From: DATBLE01 sp963775695
GTDB lineage: Bacteria > Actinomycetota > Thermoleophilia > Gaiellales > Gaiellaceae
Assembly (NCBI GenBank): GCA_963775695.1
Contig: CAVZJU010000011.1
Location: forward strand, 310,001 to 374,000
Direction: 5' to 3'
DNA: 64,000 nucleotides
Part shown: one piece after another, positions 40,009 through 49,045 of the stretch
Layout of the letters: the number at the start of each line of letters is the position of its first letter
How positions within the stretch are numbered: position 1 is the stretch's first letter
The notes under the pieces: generated by a model
Seen by the model: only the letters and a program-made list of their open reading frames with translations
What the model was told of the DNA's origin: nothing
Databases searched by the model: none
Program-made: the position numbers and the translations under genes

Positions 40009-41103
40009 TCAGACACAATCTTTGAGGCCCTGAGCTTCGGGAAGGGACTCGAGCTTCTTCAGCGTGTTGTTCTCGATCTGGCGGATCCGCTCGCGGGTGA
40101 CGCCGAAGGCGCGGCCGACCTCCTCCAGCGTGCACGGCTGGCTGCCCTTGAGGCCGAACCGCAGCTCGATCACCCTGCGCTCGCGCTCCGGCAGCGAGTC
40201 GAGCGCGCGCTCGATGTCCTCGCGGCGGAGCGAGAGCGACGCCTCCTCGTCCGGCGACTCGGCCGCCTCGTCCTGCACGAAGTCGCCGAGCTCGGACTCC
40301 TCCTCCTCGCCGATCGGCTTCTCCAGCGAGACCGGGTGCTGCGCCATGCGCAGGATCTCGCGTACCTCGTCGGTGGTCATCTCGAGCTCCTCGGCGATCT
40401 CGTCCGGCCGGGGCTCACGGCCCAGCCGCTGGACGAGCTGGCGCTCGATGTGGACGACCTTGTTCAGCTTCTCGACCATGTGCACCGGGATCCGGATCGT
40501 CCGCGCCTTGTCGGCGATCGCCCGGGTGACCGCCTGCCGGATCCACCAGGTCGCGTAGGTGGAGAACTTGTAGCCCTTGCGGTAGTCGAACTTCTCGACC
40601 GCCCGGATCAGGCCGAGCGAGCCCTCCTGGATCAGGTCCAGGAACGACAGGCCGCGGCCGAGGTAGCTCTTCGCGATCGAGACGACGAGGCGGAGATTCG
40701 CCTCGATCATCTGGGTCTTCGCCATCAGATCGCCGCGCTCGATGCGCTTGGCGAGGTAGACCTCCTGGTCGGCGGTCAGGAGCGGCACCTTGCCGATCTC
40801 CCGCAGATAGAGCCGCAACGAGTCGAGCGACGGCTCCACGGTCAGATCGAGCTTCGGCCCCTTCTCCTCCTCGGCGAGGGCCGGCTCCTCGTGGGGCGGA
40901 TGCTTGTGCTGCTCGCCCTCCATCAGCTCCACGCCGTGGTCGATCAGATACGTGTAGAAGTCCTCGACCTGCTCCTTCGTGAGCTCGACGTCCTCGAGCC
41001 CGTTGACGATCTCGTCGTACGTCAGGAAGCCGCGCTCGACCCCAGTCTGGACGAGCTTCTGGAGTTCCTCGACCTCCGGCAGAGCGATCTCGACGGTGAG
41101 CAC
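40009..41103 (-). CDS. rpoD: Principal RNA polymerase sigma factor (RpoD/SigA)
   Basis: A 364-residue housekeeping sigma factor. It has a short region 1.1 with EVEELQKLVQTGVERGFLTY. Region 1.2 is DSLRLYLREIGKVPLLTADQ. Region 2 includes EANLRLVVSIAKSYLGRGLS and KFSTYATWWIRQAVTRAIAD. Region 3 is IPVHMVEKLNKVVHIERQLV, and region 4 ends GVTRERIRQIENNTLKKLES. The GTG at 41103 has gagg upstream and begins the true N-terminus; the open frame to 41199 is leader. Confidence 0.95.
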   Translation of the reverse strand: MLTVEIALPEVEELQKLVQTGVERGFLTYDEIVNGLEDVELTKEQVEDFYTYLIDHGVELMEGEQHKHPPHEEPALAEEEKGPKLDLTVEPSLDSLRLYLREIGKVPLLTADQEVYLAKRIERGDLMAKTQMIEANLRLVVSIAKSYLGRGLSFLDLIQEGSLGLIRAVEKFDYRKGYKFSTYATWWIRQAVTRAIADKARTIRIPVHMVEKLNKVVHIERQLVQRLGREPRPDEIAEELEMTTDEVREILRMAQHPVSLEKPIGEEEESELGDFVQDEAAESPDEEASLSLRREDIERALDSLPERERRVIELRFGLKGSQPCTLEEVGRAFGVTRERIRQIENNTLKKLESLPEAQGLKDCV

Positions 41104-41305
41104 TGAACCTCGGCTTTCTCGCGCAACTGGCGGGTTTGTCGGTTGACCAACCAAAAACGCAAAAAAAGAGCCGGAGTCTTCGCCGCTGCCCCGGCCCACC
41201 TATACCGGCGGGAGATTAGTACGACCGCCGCGGTTTGGGAAGGCCCGGTTTACAAGTGACAAACGCCGCGAGCCCAAGTCGCGCGGCGGCGGGTCAGCTT
41301 CGAGC
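41104..41305 (-). promoter_or_regulatory. rpoD leader / promoter region with T-run
   Basis: This is the 200-bp gap upstream of rpoD. On the minus strand a GCCGG...CCGGC pairing (41195-41191 with 41174-41170) is followed by TCT and seven Ts (41167-41161), which could terminate the upstream DivIVA-like gene or attenuate rpoD. A GGTTG-AC-CAACC palindrome lies at 41141-41152. No strong -35/-10 pair is obvious. Confidence 0.35.
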
Positions 41306-41963
41306 CTACGAGTCGTCTCCGAAGTCGCGGGGCCCCGTGAACCCATAGCCATCGACAAGCGTGTCGGGACGATCACTCTCTTCGTGATCCGCCGTGAGCT
41401 GACCGGCACGGGCGAGCAGGTCGTCGACCGCCGACTCGAGAGCCGAGCCCCGCGGCTCGATCTCAGCGAGCAGCGACTCGAGGAACCCCCGGAGACGCCC
41501 GCGTGCCTCCACAGCCAACTGCTCGGTATCGCGGATCTCCTGCTGGAAACCGTGCATCTTCAACCGCGCGCCCTGGAGCATCGACTCCGCCTGGGCCTCT
41601 GCCTCCCGCACGATCTCGCCGGCCTTCTGCCGCGCTTCTTCCGTCATCGCCTCGCCCTCGCGGCGGTACGTGTCCTTGATCCCCTGCCCTTCCCGCTCGC
41701 TGTCAGTTTTGATCTGAGTGGCCACAACCAGCGCCTCGGTTACCGCCTCCTCCCGCTCCTGACCCTCGGAGATCCTGCGCTCGAGACTCGGCGACGCGGG
41801 CAAGCGCCGACGCCTGCGACCGAAGCGTCGCTTCGAGACGTTGCTCGATATCCGCCAATAGACGATCGGTCGCCTCACGCTCATACCCCCTCATCGCGAT
41901 CGGCAGCGACCGGTCCCGCAGGAGCCCCAGGAACTCGTCCGTAGTCCTCGCCTCGCCTTCCAT
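41306..41963 (-). pseudogene. DivIVA-like coiled-coil protein, frameshifted
   Basis: The N-terminal part (from MEGEARTTDEF at 41963) contains the DivIVA-type motif MRGYEREATDRLLADIEQRL and runs to about 41795. After a one-base shift the protein continues as LERRISEGQEREEAVTEALV and a long helix rich in Glu, Gln and Ala (AGEIVREAEAQAESMLQGAR) to the stop. An extra T in gccgagTctcgag is the probable error. Corrected, it is a protein of about 218 residues. DivIVA proteins recruit envelope machinery to membrane sites. It is divergent from the sugar operon. Confidence 0.7.
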
Positions 41964-42081
41964 GTGATCGATTCTGATCGAGGACACATGCCGATGCAAG
42001 GTCCTCCGTGACGGAAGATGTTCCGTGACAGAATCAGCGTCGCACGAACGCGGCTGCTAGGCGTGAGTCGGGGAGGTGAAC

Positions 42082-42537
42082 GTGGTGGAGATCCAGGACG
42101 CGCTCGTAATCCCTCTGCGGAGGATTCCGGACGAGCGCGGCACGATCTTTCACATGTTGCGCTGCACCGACGAGCACTTCGATCGATTCGGCGAGATCTA
42201 CTTCACGAGCATCTACCGGGACGTGGTCAAGGGCTGGCACAAGCATCGAGAGATGACGTTGAACTACGCCTGTGTGCACGGCCGCATCAAGCTCGTCCTC
42301 TACGACGATCGAACGGGCTCCCCGTCGCAGGGATCGCTGCAAGAGATATTCCTGGGGGCCGACAACTACGCCCTCGTGGTCATTCCTCCCGGGGTCTGGA
42401 GTGGGTTCAAGGGGATGACCGATCCGTACGCGATCGTCGCCAACTGTTGTACCCACCCTCACGATCCGGCGAGAACAACTCGGGTCGACCCGTTCGACAA
42501 CGACATTCCGTACGACTGGTCGACGAGACACCACTGA
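42082..42537 (+). CDS. RmlC-like (dTDP-4-dehydrorhamnose 3,5-epimerase-type) cupin protein
   Basis: A 151-residue cupin. RRIPDERGTIFHMLRCTDEH, YFTSIYRDVVKGWHKHREMT and VVIPPGVWSGFKGMTDPYAI match the RmlC family, including the histidine in GWHKH. It probably epimerises a nucleotide-4-keto-hexose. The start at the GTG at 42082 has ggggagg seven bases upstream. It is the first gene of the nucleotide-sugar operon; the next gene starts 44 nt later. Confidence 0.83.
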   Translation: MVEIQDALVIPLRRIPDERGTIFHMLRCTDEHFDRFGEIYFTSIYRDVVKGWHKHREMTLNYACVHGRIKLVLYDDRTGSPSQGSLQEIFLGADNYALVVIPPGVWSGFKGMTDPYAIVANCCTHPHDPARTTRVDPFDNDIPYDWSTRHH

Positions 42538-42581
42538 GCGCCGGAACGGCGCTCCTCGGACGCCCCGGATACGATGGTCGC

Positions 42582-43359
42582 GTGAGGGCGGTGATTCTTG
42601 CCGGGGGCTACGGAACCCGCCTGACGGAGGAGAGCGCGGTCCGTCCCAAACCGATGGTCGAGATCGGCGGACGGCCGATCCTCTGGCACATCATGAAGAT
42701 CTACTCGGCATACGGCATCGACGACTTCGTCGTGTGCTGCGGCCACAAGGGCGAGGTGATCAAGGAGTTCTTCGCCAACTACTCACCTGCACATGTCCGA
42801 CGTGAGGTTCGATCTTCGGACCGGCGCGGTGGCACGACTTCGCGACATCGGTGTCGAACCGTGGAATGTGACCCTCATAGACACAGGCGAGAACACGATG
42901 ACCGGCGGGCGCCTCAAGCGAGTCGCCGAACATGTGGGGAGCGAGACGTTCTGCTTCACCTACGGCGACTGCGTCGCGGCGGTCAACATCGACGAGCTCG
43001 TTCGTTTCCACCGGGAACAGCGCGTGCTCGCCACACTCACCGCTGTTCAGCCTCCCGGTCGGTTCGGCGCGCTCGTCCTGGGTCGCGAGCAGACGAGGAT
43101 CACACGCTTCACCGAGAAGCCGAGCGGCGACGGAGGGTGGGTGAACGGAGGCTTCTTCGTGCTCGAGCCGAAGGCGATCGAGTACATCGACGACGACGCA
43201 ACCGTCTGGGAGCACGGGCCACTCGAGCGGCTGGCCGAAGCGGGACAACTCGCCGCGTACAAACACCGCGACTACTGGCAGAGCATGGATACGCTGCGCG
43301 ACAAGATGGTGCTCGAGCGCGACTGGGAGTCCGGGAACCCTCCCTGGAAGGTCTGGTGA
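42582..43359 (+). pseudogene. rfbF: Glucose-1-phosphate cytidylyltransferase (RfbF-like), one frameshift
   Basis: A sugar nucleotidyltransferase that would make CDP-glucose. The N-terminus AVILAGGYGTRLTEESAVRP is the nucleotide-binding signature, followed by KPMVEIGGRPILWHIMKIYS. At about 42783 one extra base breaks the frame (NYS then LHMSDVRFDL). The remainder, with VTLIDTGENTMTGGRLKRVA and GWVNGGFFVLEP, is intact to the stop. A TACGAT box six bases before the GTG at 42582 and no ribosome site suggest its own leaderless transcript. The stop overlaps the next GTG. Confidence 0.85.
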
Positions 43360-44453
43360 GCCACACCGGCTTCGCGCCGAGACGGATCCTCGTCACGGGG
43401 AACATGGGCTACATCGGCTCGACCCTCGTCCGGCACCTGCGGGAGGCCTATCCGACCACGAACCTGGTCGGGTTCGACGCCGGGTACTTCGCTCACTGCC
43501 TGAGCAACGCAGCCGCCCTGCCTGAGCGGAGCCTCGAGTGTCTCTATTTCGGAGACGTCCGCACACCCCCCGAGGGACTGCTCAACGGCGTCGACGGCGT
43601 CGTCCACCTGGCGGCGATCTCGAACGACCCTATCGGAAGCGAATACGAGGAAGTCACCCTGGAGGTCAATCACCGGGCGACCGTCTCGCTCGCACGGCGG
43701 GCGAAGGAGGAAGGCGCGCGCTCGTTCGTGTTCGCGTCGAGCTGCAGCATCTACGGACAGAGCGAGGACGGCACGGTCTCCGAGGCATCGCCTCCGAACC
43801 CGCTCACCCAGTACGCCCGCTCGAAATGGCTGGCAGAACGCGACCTGGAGCCTCTCGCCGACGACGCGTTCACGATCACGAGTCTTCGGTTCGGAACCGC
43901 ATGCGGGATGACCGATCGCCTCAGACTCGACGTCGTGCTGAACGACTTCGTTGCGTCTGCGGTTACTGCCGGCGAGATCACGATCCTCAGCGACGGCACG
44001 CCCTGGCGACCCTTGATCCACGTCCGCGACATGGCACGGGCGATGGAGTGGGGCGTCGGCCGCAACGCGGCCGACGCCGGCCCGTTCCTCGCTCTGAACG
44101 TGGGCTCGGAGCAGTGGAACTACAGAATCCGCGAGCTAGCGGAAGCCGTTGCGGCGATCATCCCGGGCGTACGGGTCTCGCTCGATCCGGCGGCCGCGCC
44201 CGATGCCCGCTCCTACCGCGTGGATTTCGACCTCTTCGAGCAGCTAGCTCCTCACCATCAGCCGCAGGTCGATCTGCGTGAAGCGGTGGAGGATCTCCGC
44301 GACGGCCTGCAGACGATGGGTTTCGCCGACAGGAACTTCCGCTCGTCCCGCTTCATTCGGCTGAAGGTGCTCAGCGAACTGCGAGAGCAAGGCATGGTCA
44401 CCGACAAGCTTGAGTGGGTCTCGAGTGGAAACAGCGATCACCGCCCACACTGA
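43356..44453 (+). CDS. NAD-dependent epimerase/dehydratase (nucleotide-sugar)
   Basis: A 365-residue extended SDR. ILVTGNMGYIGSTLVRHLRE binds NAD, GVVHLAAISNDP follows, SSCSIYG carries the serine, and QYARSKWLAE holds the catalytic YxxxK. The C-terminal half (PWRPLIHVRDMARAMEWGVG) binds the sugar nucleotide. It resembles the 4-epimerase/4-reductase enzymes that act after CDP- or dTDP-sugar formation. It is one of the few intact genes of this locus. The GTG overlaps the RfbF stop (GTGA). Confidence 0.88.
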   Translation: MSHTGFAPRRILVTGNMGYIGSTLVRHLREAYPTTNLVGFDAGYFAHCLSNAAALPERSLECLYFGDVRTPPEGLLNGVDGVVHLAAISNDPIGSEYEEVTLEVNHRATVSLARRAKEEGARSFVFASSCSIYGQSEDGTVSEASPPNPLTQYARSKWLAERDLEPLADDAFTITSLRFGTACGMTDRLRLDVVLNDFVASAVTAGEITILSDGTPWRPLIHVRDMARAMEWGVGRNAADAGPFLALNVGSEQWNYRIRELAEAVAAIIPGVRVSLDPAAAPDARSYRVDFDLFEQLAPHHQPQVDLREAVEDLRDGLQTMGFADRNFRSSRFIRLKVLSELREQGMVTDKLEWVSSGNSDHRPH

Positions 44454-45712
44454 AGGAGGGCACAACCCGGCTCGGGGCGAGGTCTCGTGTCGCTCGTGCG
44501 GCACGCCGCTGACCCGCGTCTTCGTCGACCTCGGCAGCTCGCCGCTTGCGAACTCGTACCCGAGCGCGGCCGACCTCGAGCGGGCCGAGATCTTCTATCC
44601 GCTCCGCGTCTACGTCTGTGACCGGTGCTTTCTGGTGCAGCTGCCGTCGGTCGTGACGCCGGAGGAACTCTTCAGCGACTACGCCTACCTTTCGTCGTTC
44701 TCCGACAGCTGGGTGCGCCATGCCGCCGAGTACGTCGAGCTCGTCAGCGGACGGTTCGGGCTCGGCTCGACCAGCAAGGTCGTCGAGATCGCCAGCAACG
44801 ACGGCTACCTCCTCCAGCACTTCAAGCGAACGCGGAATCCCCGTCCTGGGGATCGAGCCGGCGAGAAACGCCGCCGAGGTCGCCGAGACGAAGGGCATTC
44901 GCACGCTGGTCGAGTTCTTCGGATCGGCCACGGCGCAACGCGCTCGCCGAGGCCGGCGAGAGCGCCGACCTGCTGATCGGCAACAACGTGCTCGCGCACG
45001 TGCCGGCCCTGAACGACTTCGTCGAGGGTATCCGGGCGCTGCTCGCGGCCGACGGGCGTCGCCACCCTCGAGTTCCCCCACCTGCTCAGGCTGATGGAGG
45101 GGATCGGAGTTCGACACGATCTACCACGAGCACTTCAGCTATCTCTCGCTCGTCGCAGTCGAGCGGGTGTTCGCCGGAACGGGCTGAGGTCTTCGACGTC
45201 GAGGAGCTCTCCACCCACGGCGGATCGCTGCGGATCTACGCCTGCCGCGTCGGACGGGCCGCGCGCTCGAGAGCCCGCCGTGGACGCGCTGCTCGCGGCG
45301 CGAGCGCGAGGCCGGCCTCGACGCAGCTCGAGACGTACGCCGCATTCGCCGACCGGGTCGAGGCCGCCAAGCGGAGCCTGCTCGGGTTCCTGATCACGGC
45401 GAAGAGCCGCGGGGAAGCGGTCGTCGGGTACGGCGCACCGGCCAAGGGCAACACGCTCCTGAACTACTGCGGAATCCGAACCGACTTCATCGACTACGTC
45501 GGTCGACCGGAGTCCGCTCAAGCAGGGGCGGTTCCTGCCCGGCACGCACATCCCGATCCACGATCCGGCGCGGGTCTGCGGAGACGAGGCCGGACTACCT
45601 CCTGATCCTGCCGTGGAACCTCCAGGAGGAGGTCATCGAGCAGATGAGTCACGTTCGCGACTTCGGTTGCCGGTTCGTCCTCCCGATTCCCGCGGCGACG
45701 ATCGTCGGGTAG
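44425..45712 (+). pseudogene. Zinc-binding sugar C-methyltransferase (TylC3/NovU-like), heavily frameshifted
   Basis: The N-terminal part is intact: a zinc-binding domain with CRSCGTPLTRVFVDLGSSPL and CDRCFLVQLP, then the SAM-binding segment VVEIASNDGYLLQHF. From 44827 on, at least seven one-base changes alternate the frame. Followed across them the protein reads GIPVLGIEPARNAA, DLLIGNNVLAHVPALNDFVE, THGGSLRIYA, and VVGYGAPAKGNTLLNYCGI to the TAG at 45712. This is the complete PF08421/PF13489/PF08484 layout of C-methyltransferases acting on keto-sugars. Extra C at 44827, 44939 and 45057 are the clearest errors. Confidence 0.78.
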
Positions 45713-45724
45713 GGGTCGCCGTCG

Positions 45725-47041
45725 ATGCCGGGAGTCGCCTGGGAGACGGTGCCTGCGGCCGAACAGGTCGGCGCGGAGATGCACACCCTGATGGCCGAGC
45801 TCTATCCGATCTGCCGAAGCCTCACCGGCGACGGAGTGCGGGCCACGTTCTCGATCCTCGAACGGGAGCTTCCGCTGGAGAGGGTCGAGGTGCCCTCCGG
45901 GACACAGGTCTTCGACTGGACGCTCCCCCGGGAATGGAACATCAGAGACGCCTGGATCGAGGCGCCCGACGGCACCCGAGTCGTCGAGTTCCGCGACTCG
46001 AATTTGCACGTCCTCGGACTACAGCACCCCGGTCCACGCGCGGATGCCGCTCTCGGACCTGCGCGAGCACCTGTTCACCCACCCCGAGAACCCCGACTGG
46101 ATCCCGTTCCGAACCTCGTACTACGCCGAGAACTGGGGCTTCTGCCTGAGCCGGCGCCGGCTCGAGGAGCTGCCCGACGGCGAGTACGAGGCCGTGATCG
46201 ACTCCTCGCTCACCGAGGGACACGTGACGTACGCAGAGCTGGCCCTCCCGGGGAGAGCTTGCGGACGAGGTGCTCCTCACGACGTACGTCTGCCACCCGT
46301 CCCTCTGCAACGACAACCTCTCCGGCATCGTCCTGACGGCAGCGCTCGCCAAGTACCTCCGGCCGATGGCGCTCCGCCACTCCTACCGGTTCCTGTTCGG
46401 CCCCGGCACGATCGGCCCGCTCTGCTGGCTGTGCGAACAACGAGGCGAACCTCGACAGGATCAAGCACGGCCTCGTCCTCTCGTGCCTCGGGCGATCCCG
46501 GCTCGCTCACCTACAAGCGCAGCCGGCGGGAGAATGCCGAGATCGACCAGGCCGCCGCGAACGTGGCCAGGGCAGCCGGACGGCGAGGTGTTGCCGTTCG
46601 AGCCGTGGGGCGGCGACGAGCGCCAGTTCTGCTCCCCCGGCTTCGACCTCCCCGTCGGCGCGCTGACGCGAAGCCCGCGCGGACCGGTTCCCGGGCTACC
46701 ACAGCTCCGCCGACGACCTCGACTTCGTCGCGTCCCGAGTTCCTCGCCGACTCCTTCCGACCGCTGCCTCGAGATCATCGACATCCTCGAGACGAACGCG
46801 CGCTACCGGAACCTGAACCCGAAAGGCGAGCCGCAGCTCGGCAAGCGCGGCCTCTACCGCAGTGTCGCGCGGCGGCGTCGAGCAGCGGAGAAGGCGCTCC
46901 TCTGGGTGCTCAACCAGTCCGACGGCGAGCACAGCCTGCTCGACATCTCGGACCGCTCGGGGCTGCGCCTACGCCGCGGTCCGGGAGGCTGCCGACGCTC
47001 TCCGCGAGCACGACCTGCTCGAGGAGCTGAGTCGCGCGTGA
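45725..47041 (+). pseudogene. DUF4910/DUF2172 aminopeptidase-like protein, heavily frameshifted
   Basis: It begins MPGVAWETVP with MHTLMAELYPICRSLTGDGV and DWTLPREWNIRDAWIEAPDG, the DUF2172 start of this family. It then continues in alternating frames: VLLTTYVCHPSLCNDNLSGI, the M28-like metal site, then YRFLFGPGTIGPLCWL, CSPGFDLPVGALTRSP and a C-terminal winged-helix-like end (DGEHSLLDISDRSGL and LREHDLLEEL). Ten or so single-base indels are needed. Such genes recur in polysaccharide loci next to cytidylyltransferase and methyltransferase genes. Their reaction is not established. Confidence 0.75.
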
Positions 47042-47864
47042 GCGAGCTCGAGGGGCAGGTCGCCGTCGTCACGGGCGGCGGGAGAGGCATCGGCCGAGTG
47101 TCGCACGGGCGCTGGCCGCCGCCGGAGCAGCGGTCGCCGTCGCTCGGACGCACGGATCGCGACCTGAAGGAAACGGCGGCGGAGATCGAGCGGGCGAACG
47201 GCCGCTCGCTCGCGCTTGCGGCCGACGTGACCCGCGAGGACCAGGTCGCCGCGGCGATGAACCAGATCGAGCGCGACCTCGGGCCGATCGACTTGCTCGT
47301 CAACAACGCGGGCAGCCTGCGATGCCATCGGCCCGGTCTGGGAGGTCGACCCGGACCTCTGGTGGCGAGACGTCGAGGTCAATCTTCGCGGAACGTTCAT
47401 CTGCTCGCGAGCCGTCCTGCCGGGCATGCTCGAACGGCGGGCCGGCAGGATCATCAACTTCTCGACCTACGGGACGATCCGGCCGGACCCCTACCGATCG
47501 GCCTACGCGAGCGCCAAGCTCGCCGTGCTCCGTTTCACGGACTCACTTGCAGCCGAACTCGCCGGGCGGGGCGTGGTCGTCTTCGCAATGACGCCCGGAA
47601 CGGTGCACACCCAGATGATCGACAACCTCGCCGCGGAAGGCCGCCGCGAGGGGACTGGCCCGTCGACTGGCCCGACCCGCGACCCGAACGTTTCTCCCGC
47701 CGGAGCGCGCCGGCCAAGTCGTGCCGTCTTCCTCGCCTCAGGGCGGGCGGATGTGCTTGCAGGACGCTTTCTGCACCCGCTCGACGACGTCGCTGACCTG
47801 GTCGCGCGAGCGGGCGAGGTCGTCGAACGAGGACCTGTACGCCATTCGCCTGCGGAAGCCGTGA
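47038..47864 (+). pseudogene. SDR-family oxidoreductase, frameshifted
   Basis: It begins MSELEGQVAVVTGGGRGIGR at a GTG overlapping the DUF4910 stop (GTGA). The frame breaks soon after (47,100 and 47,150) and again near 47,320 and 47,650-47,840. Family landmarks remain readable: NNAG in LLVNNAGS, NFSTYGTIRPDPYRSAYASA with the catalytic Tyr/Lys pair (YASAK), and an end near LYAIRLRKP followed by TGA at 47864. It would reduce or oxidise the sugar intermediate of this operon. Confidence 0.7.
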
Positions 47865-47867
47865 GCG

Positions 47868-48425
47868 CTAGCCCGGGGTCGAAGCCTCGGGGGCGACGCG
47901 ATGTTCGTCAACGAGAGCATTTCCACCGACCTCTGCCGGCAGTTCGAGCATCTCGTCCGCCTGCTCGGCACGAAGCTTCTCCACCGCCTCCGTCAAGAAG
48001 CCGGCCAGACCGGTCTGCACCGCATGCTGGATTCGCCGTAGGCGTTGGAGCTCCCGCTCGGCCTCCTCCGTGTTCCCGGGCGATGCGCTCCGCCTCCTCA
48101 CTCCATTTCTCCGACTCGGTACGAGTGGCGCGCAATATTGCTCTGCCTCCCGTTCAGCGTTTTCCTTGATTTCGAAGGCCTGTCTGGTGGCCACTGCCAG
48201 CGCCTTGCTAACTTGCTGCTCCCGCTCACGGCCTCGGGCGACATCTGCCTCCAGAAGGGCCATGCGCTGGCGAAGAGCGGCGCACTCGCGTTCCAGTTCG
48301 TCCTTCTCTCCGGCCAACCGACCGATGAGCGCATCGGTGGTTGCGGTGTCGTACCCTCGCCTGCGTAGAGGGAGGCCCTTTGCAGGCGCTTCAGATGGAT
48401 CTCGTCCCAACTCCCCTGCCTTCAT
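47868..48425 (-). pseudogene. DivIVA-like coiled-coil protein, frameshifted
   Basis: From the ATG at 48425, MKAGELGRDPSEAPAKGLPL is followed by LRRRGYDTATTDALIGRLAG, the DivIVA motif with its RGY. A coiled coil follows (EKDELERECAALRQRMALLE). Between about 48050 and 48135 the frame slips (another frame reads ATRTESEKWSEEAERIARE) and then returns to TEEAERELQRLRRIQHAVQT and GLAGFLTEAVEKLRAEQA. Its stop lies 3 nt beyond the convergent SDR stop. Confidence 0.68.
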
Positions 48426-48523
48426 ACCGAGTCTTGATCCTAGGTAGGCGGGAGCTCGGATGCAATCCCCGCCCAGGCTCTTCTCTGCATGCCTAGCCGA
48501 CCGGGGGCACTTCGGGCCCGCCG

Positions 48524-49000
48524 TCACCGGTGGGAGCGGACAGCGTGCCGACTCCTGTCGCCGGCTCGATCGCGGGCGTCGCCGGAATCGCTCGGCTCGG
48601 CGACAGCTCCGGATCCGTTGGTGGGAACTCGCTCGACCTGCTTCAGCGCGTCGAGCAGGAAGTCGATGAGCTTCTGCCGTTCCTCCGCGCCGCCATGGGC
48701 TGCCTCCTCGGGGGCAGCTGCGGGATCGGGCTGGGTTTGCCGAAGTCGGAGCTGCTCGCGCAGCAGCGCAATTGTCTCTTCACGTTCACGCAGCTGTTCC
48801 CGCAGCTGCAGGACCTCCTCGTAGAGACGTGTGCGTCCATGCCAGACCGACTCGTAGCTGTCCGCGATTTCGGCCATGACGCTGTCGACTTCCTCACGGT
48901 CGTATCCGCGTCCACGGCGAGCGAACGAAAGATGGCGGATCTCTTCAGGCGAGCGGCTCGTCCGAATCCCCCTCGAGTCGACGGTAGTGAAAGTATGCAC
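48524..49000 (-). CDS. DivIVA-like coiled-coil protein
   Basis: A 158-residue protein with a clear DivIVA N-terminus (EEIRHLSFARRGRGYDREEV then DSVMAEIADSYESVWH) and a heptad-like coiled coil (RLYEEVLQLREQLREREETI, ALLREQLRLRQTQ). The tail is acidic and low-complexity, and its last 25 residues may be displaced by an indel. It is the third DivIVA-type gene within 7 kb, next to the chain-length/kinase gene, which suggests a link between cell-pole or septum positioning and polysaccharide export. Confidence 0.72.
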   Translation of the reverse strand: MHTFTTVDSRGIRTSRSPEEIRHLSFARRGRGYDREEVDSVMAEIADSYESVWHGRTRLYEEVLQLREQLREREETIALLREQLRLRQTQPDPAAAPEEAAHGGAEERQKLIDFLLDALKQVERVPTNGSGAVAEPSDSGDARDRAGDRSRHAVRSHR

Positions 49001-49045
49001 ACCGTTCCCGCCAGGGCAAATTGAGGCGGGCGGTGTCGCCCTGTC

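Noticed and set aside
41200..41409. A 69-codon minus-strand frame upstream of rpoD
   Set aside because: It overlaps the end of the DivIVA-like gene and the leader, has no recognisable features and no ribosome site.
44425..47864. Programmed frameshifting or recoding as explanation for the alternating frames
   Set aside because: There are too many shifts, in both directions, without slippery sequences or following structures; sequencing error is simpler.
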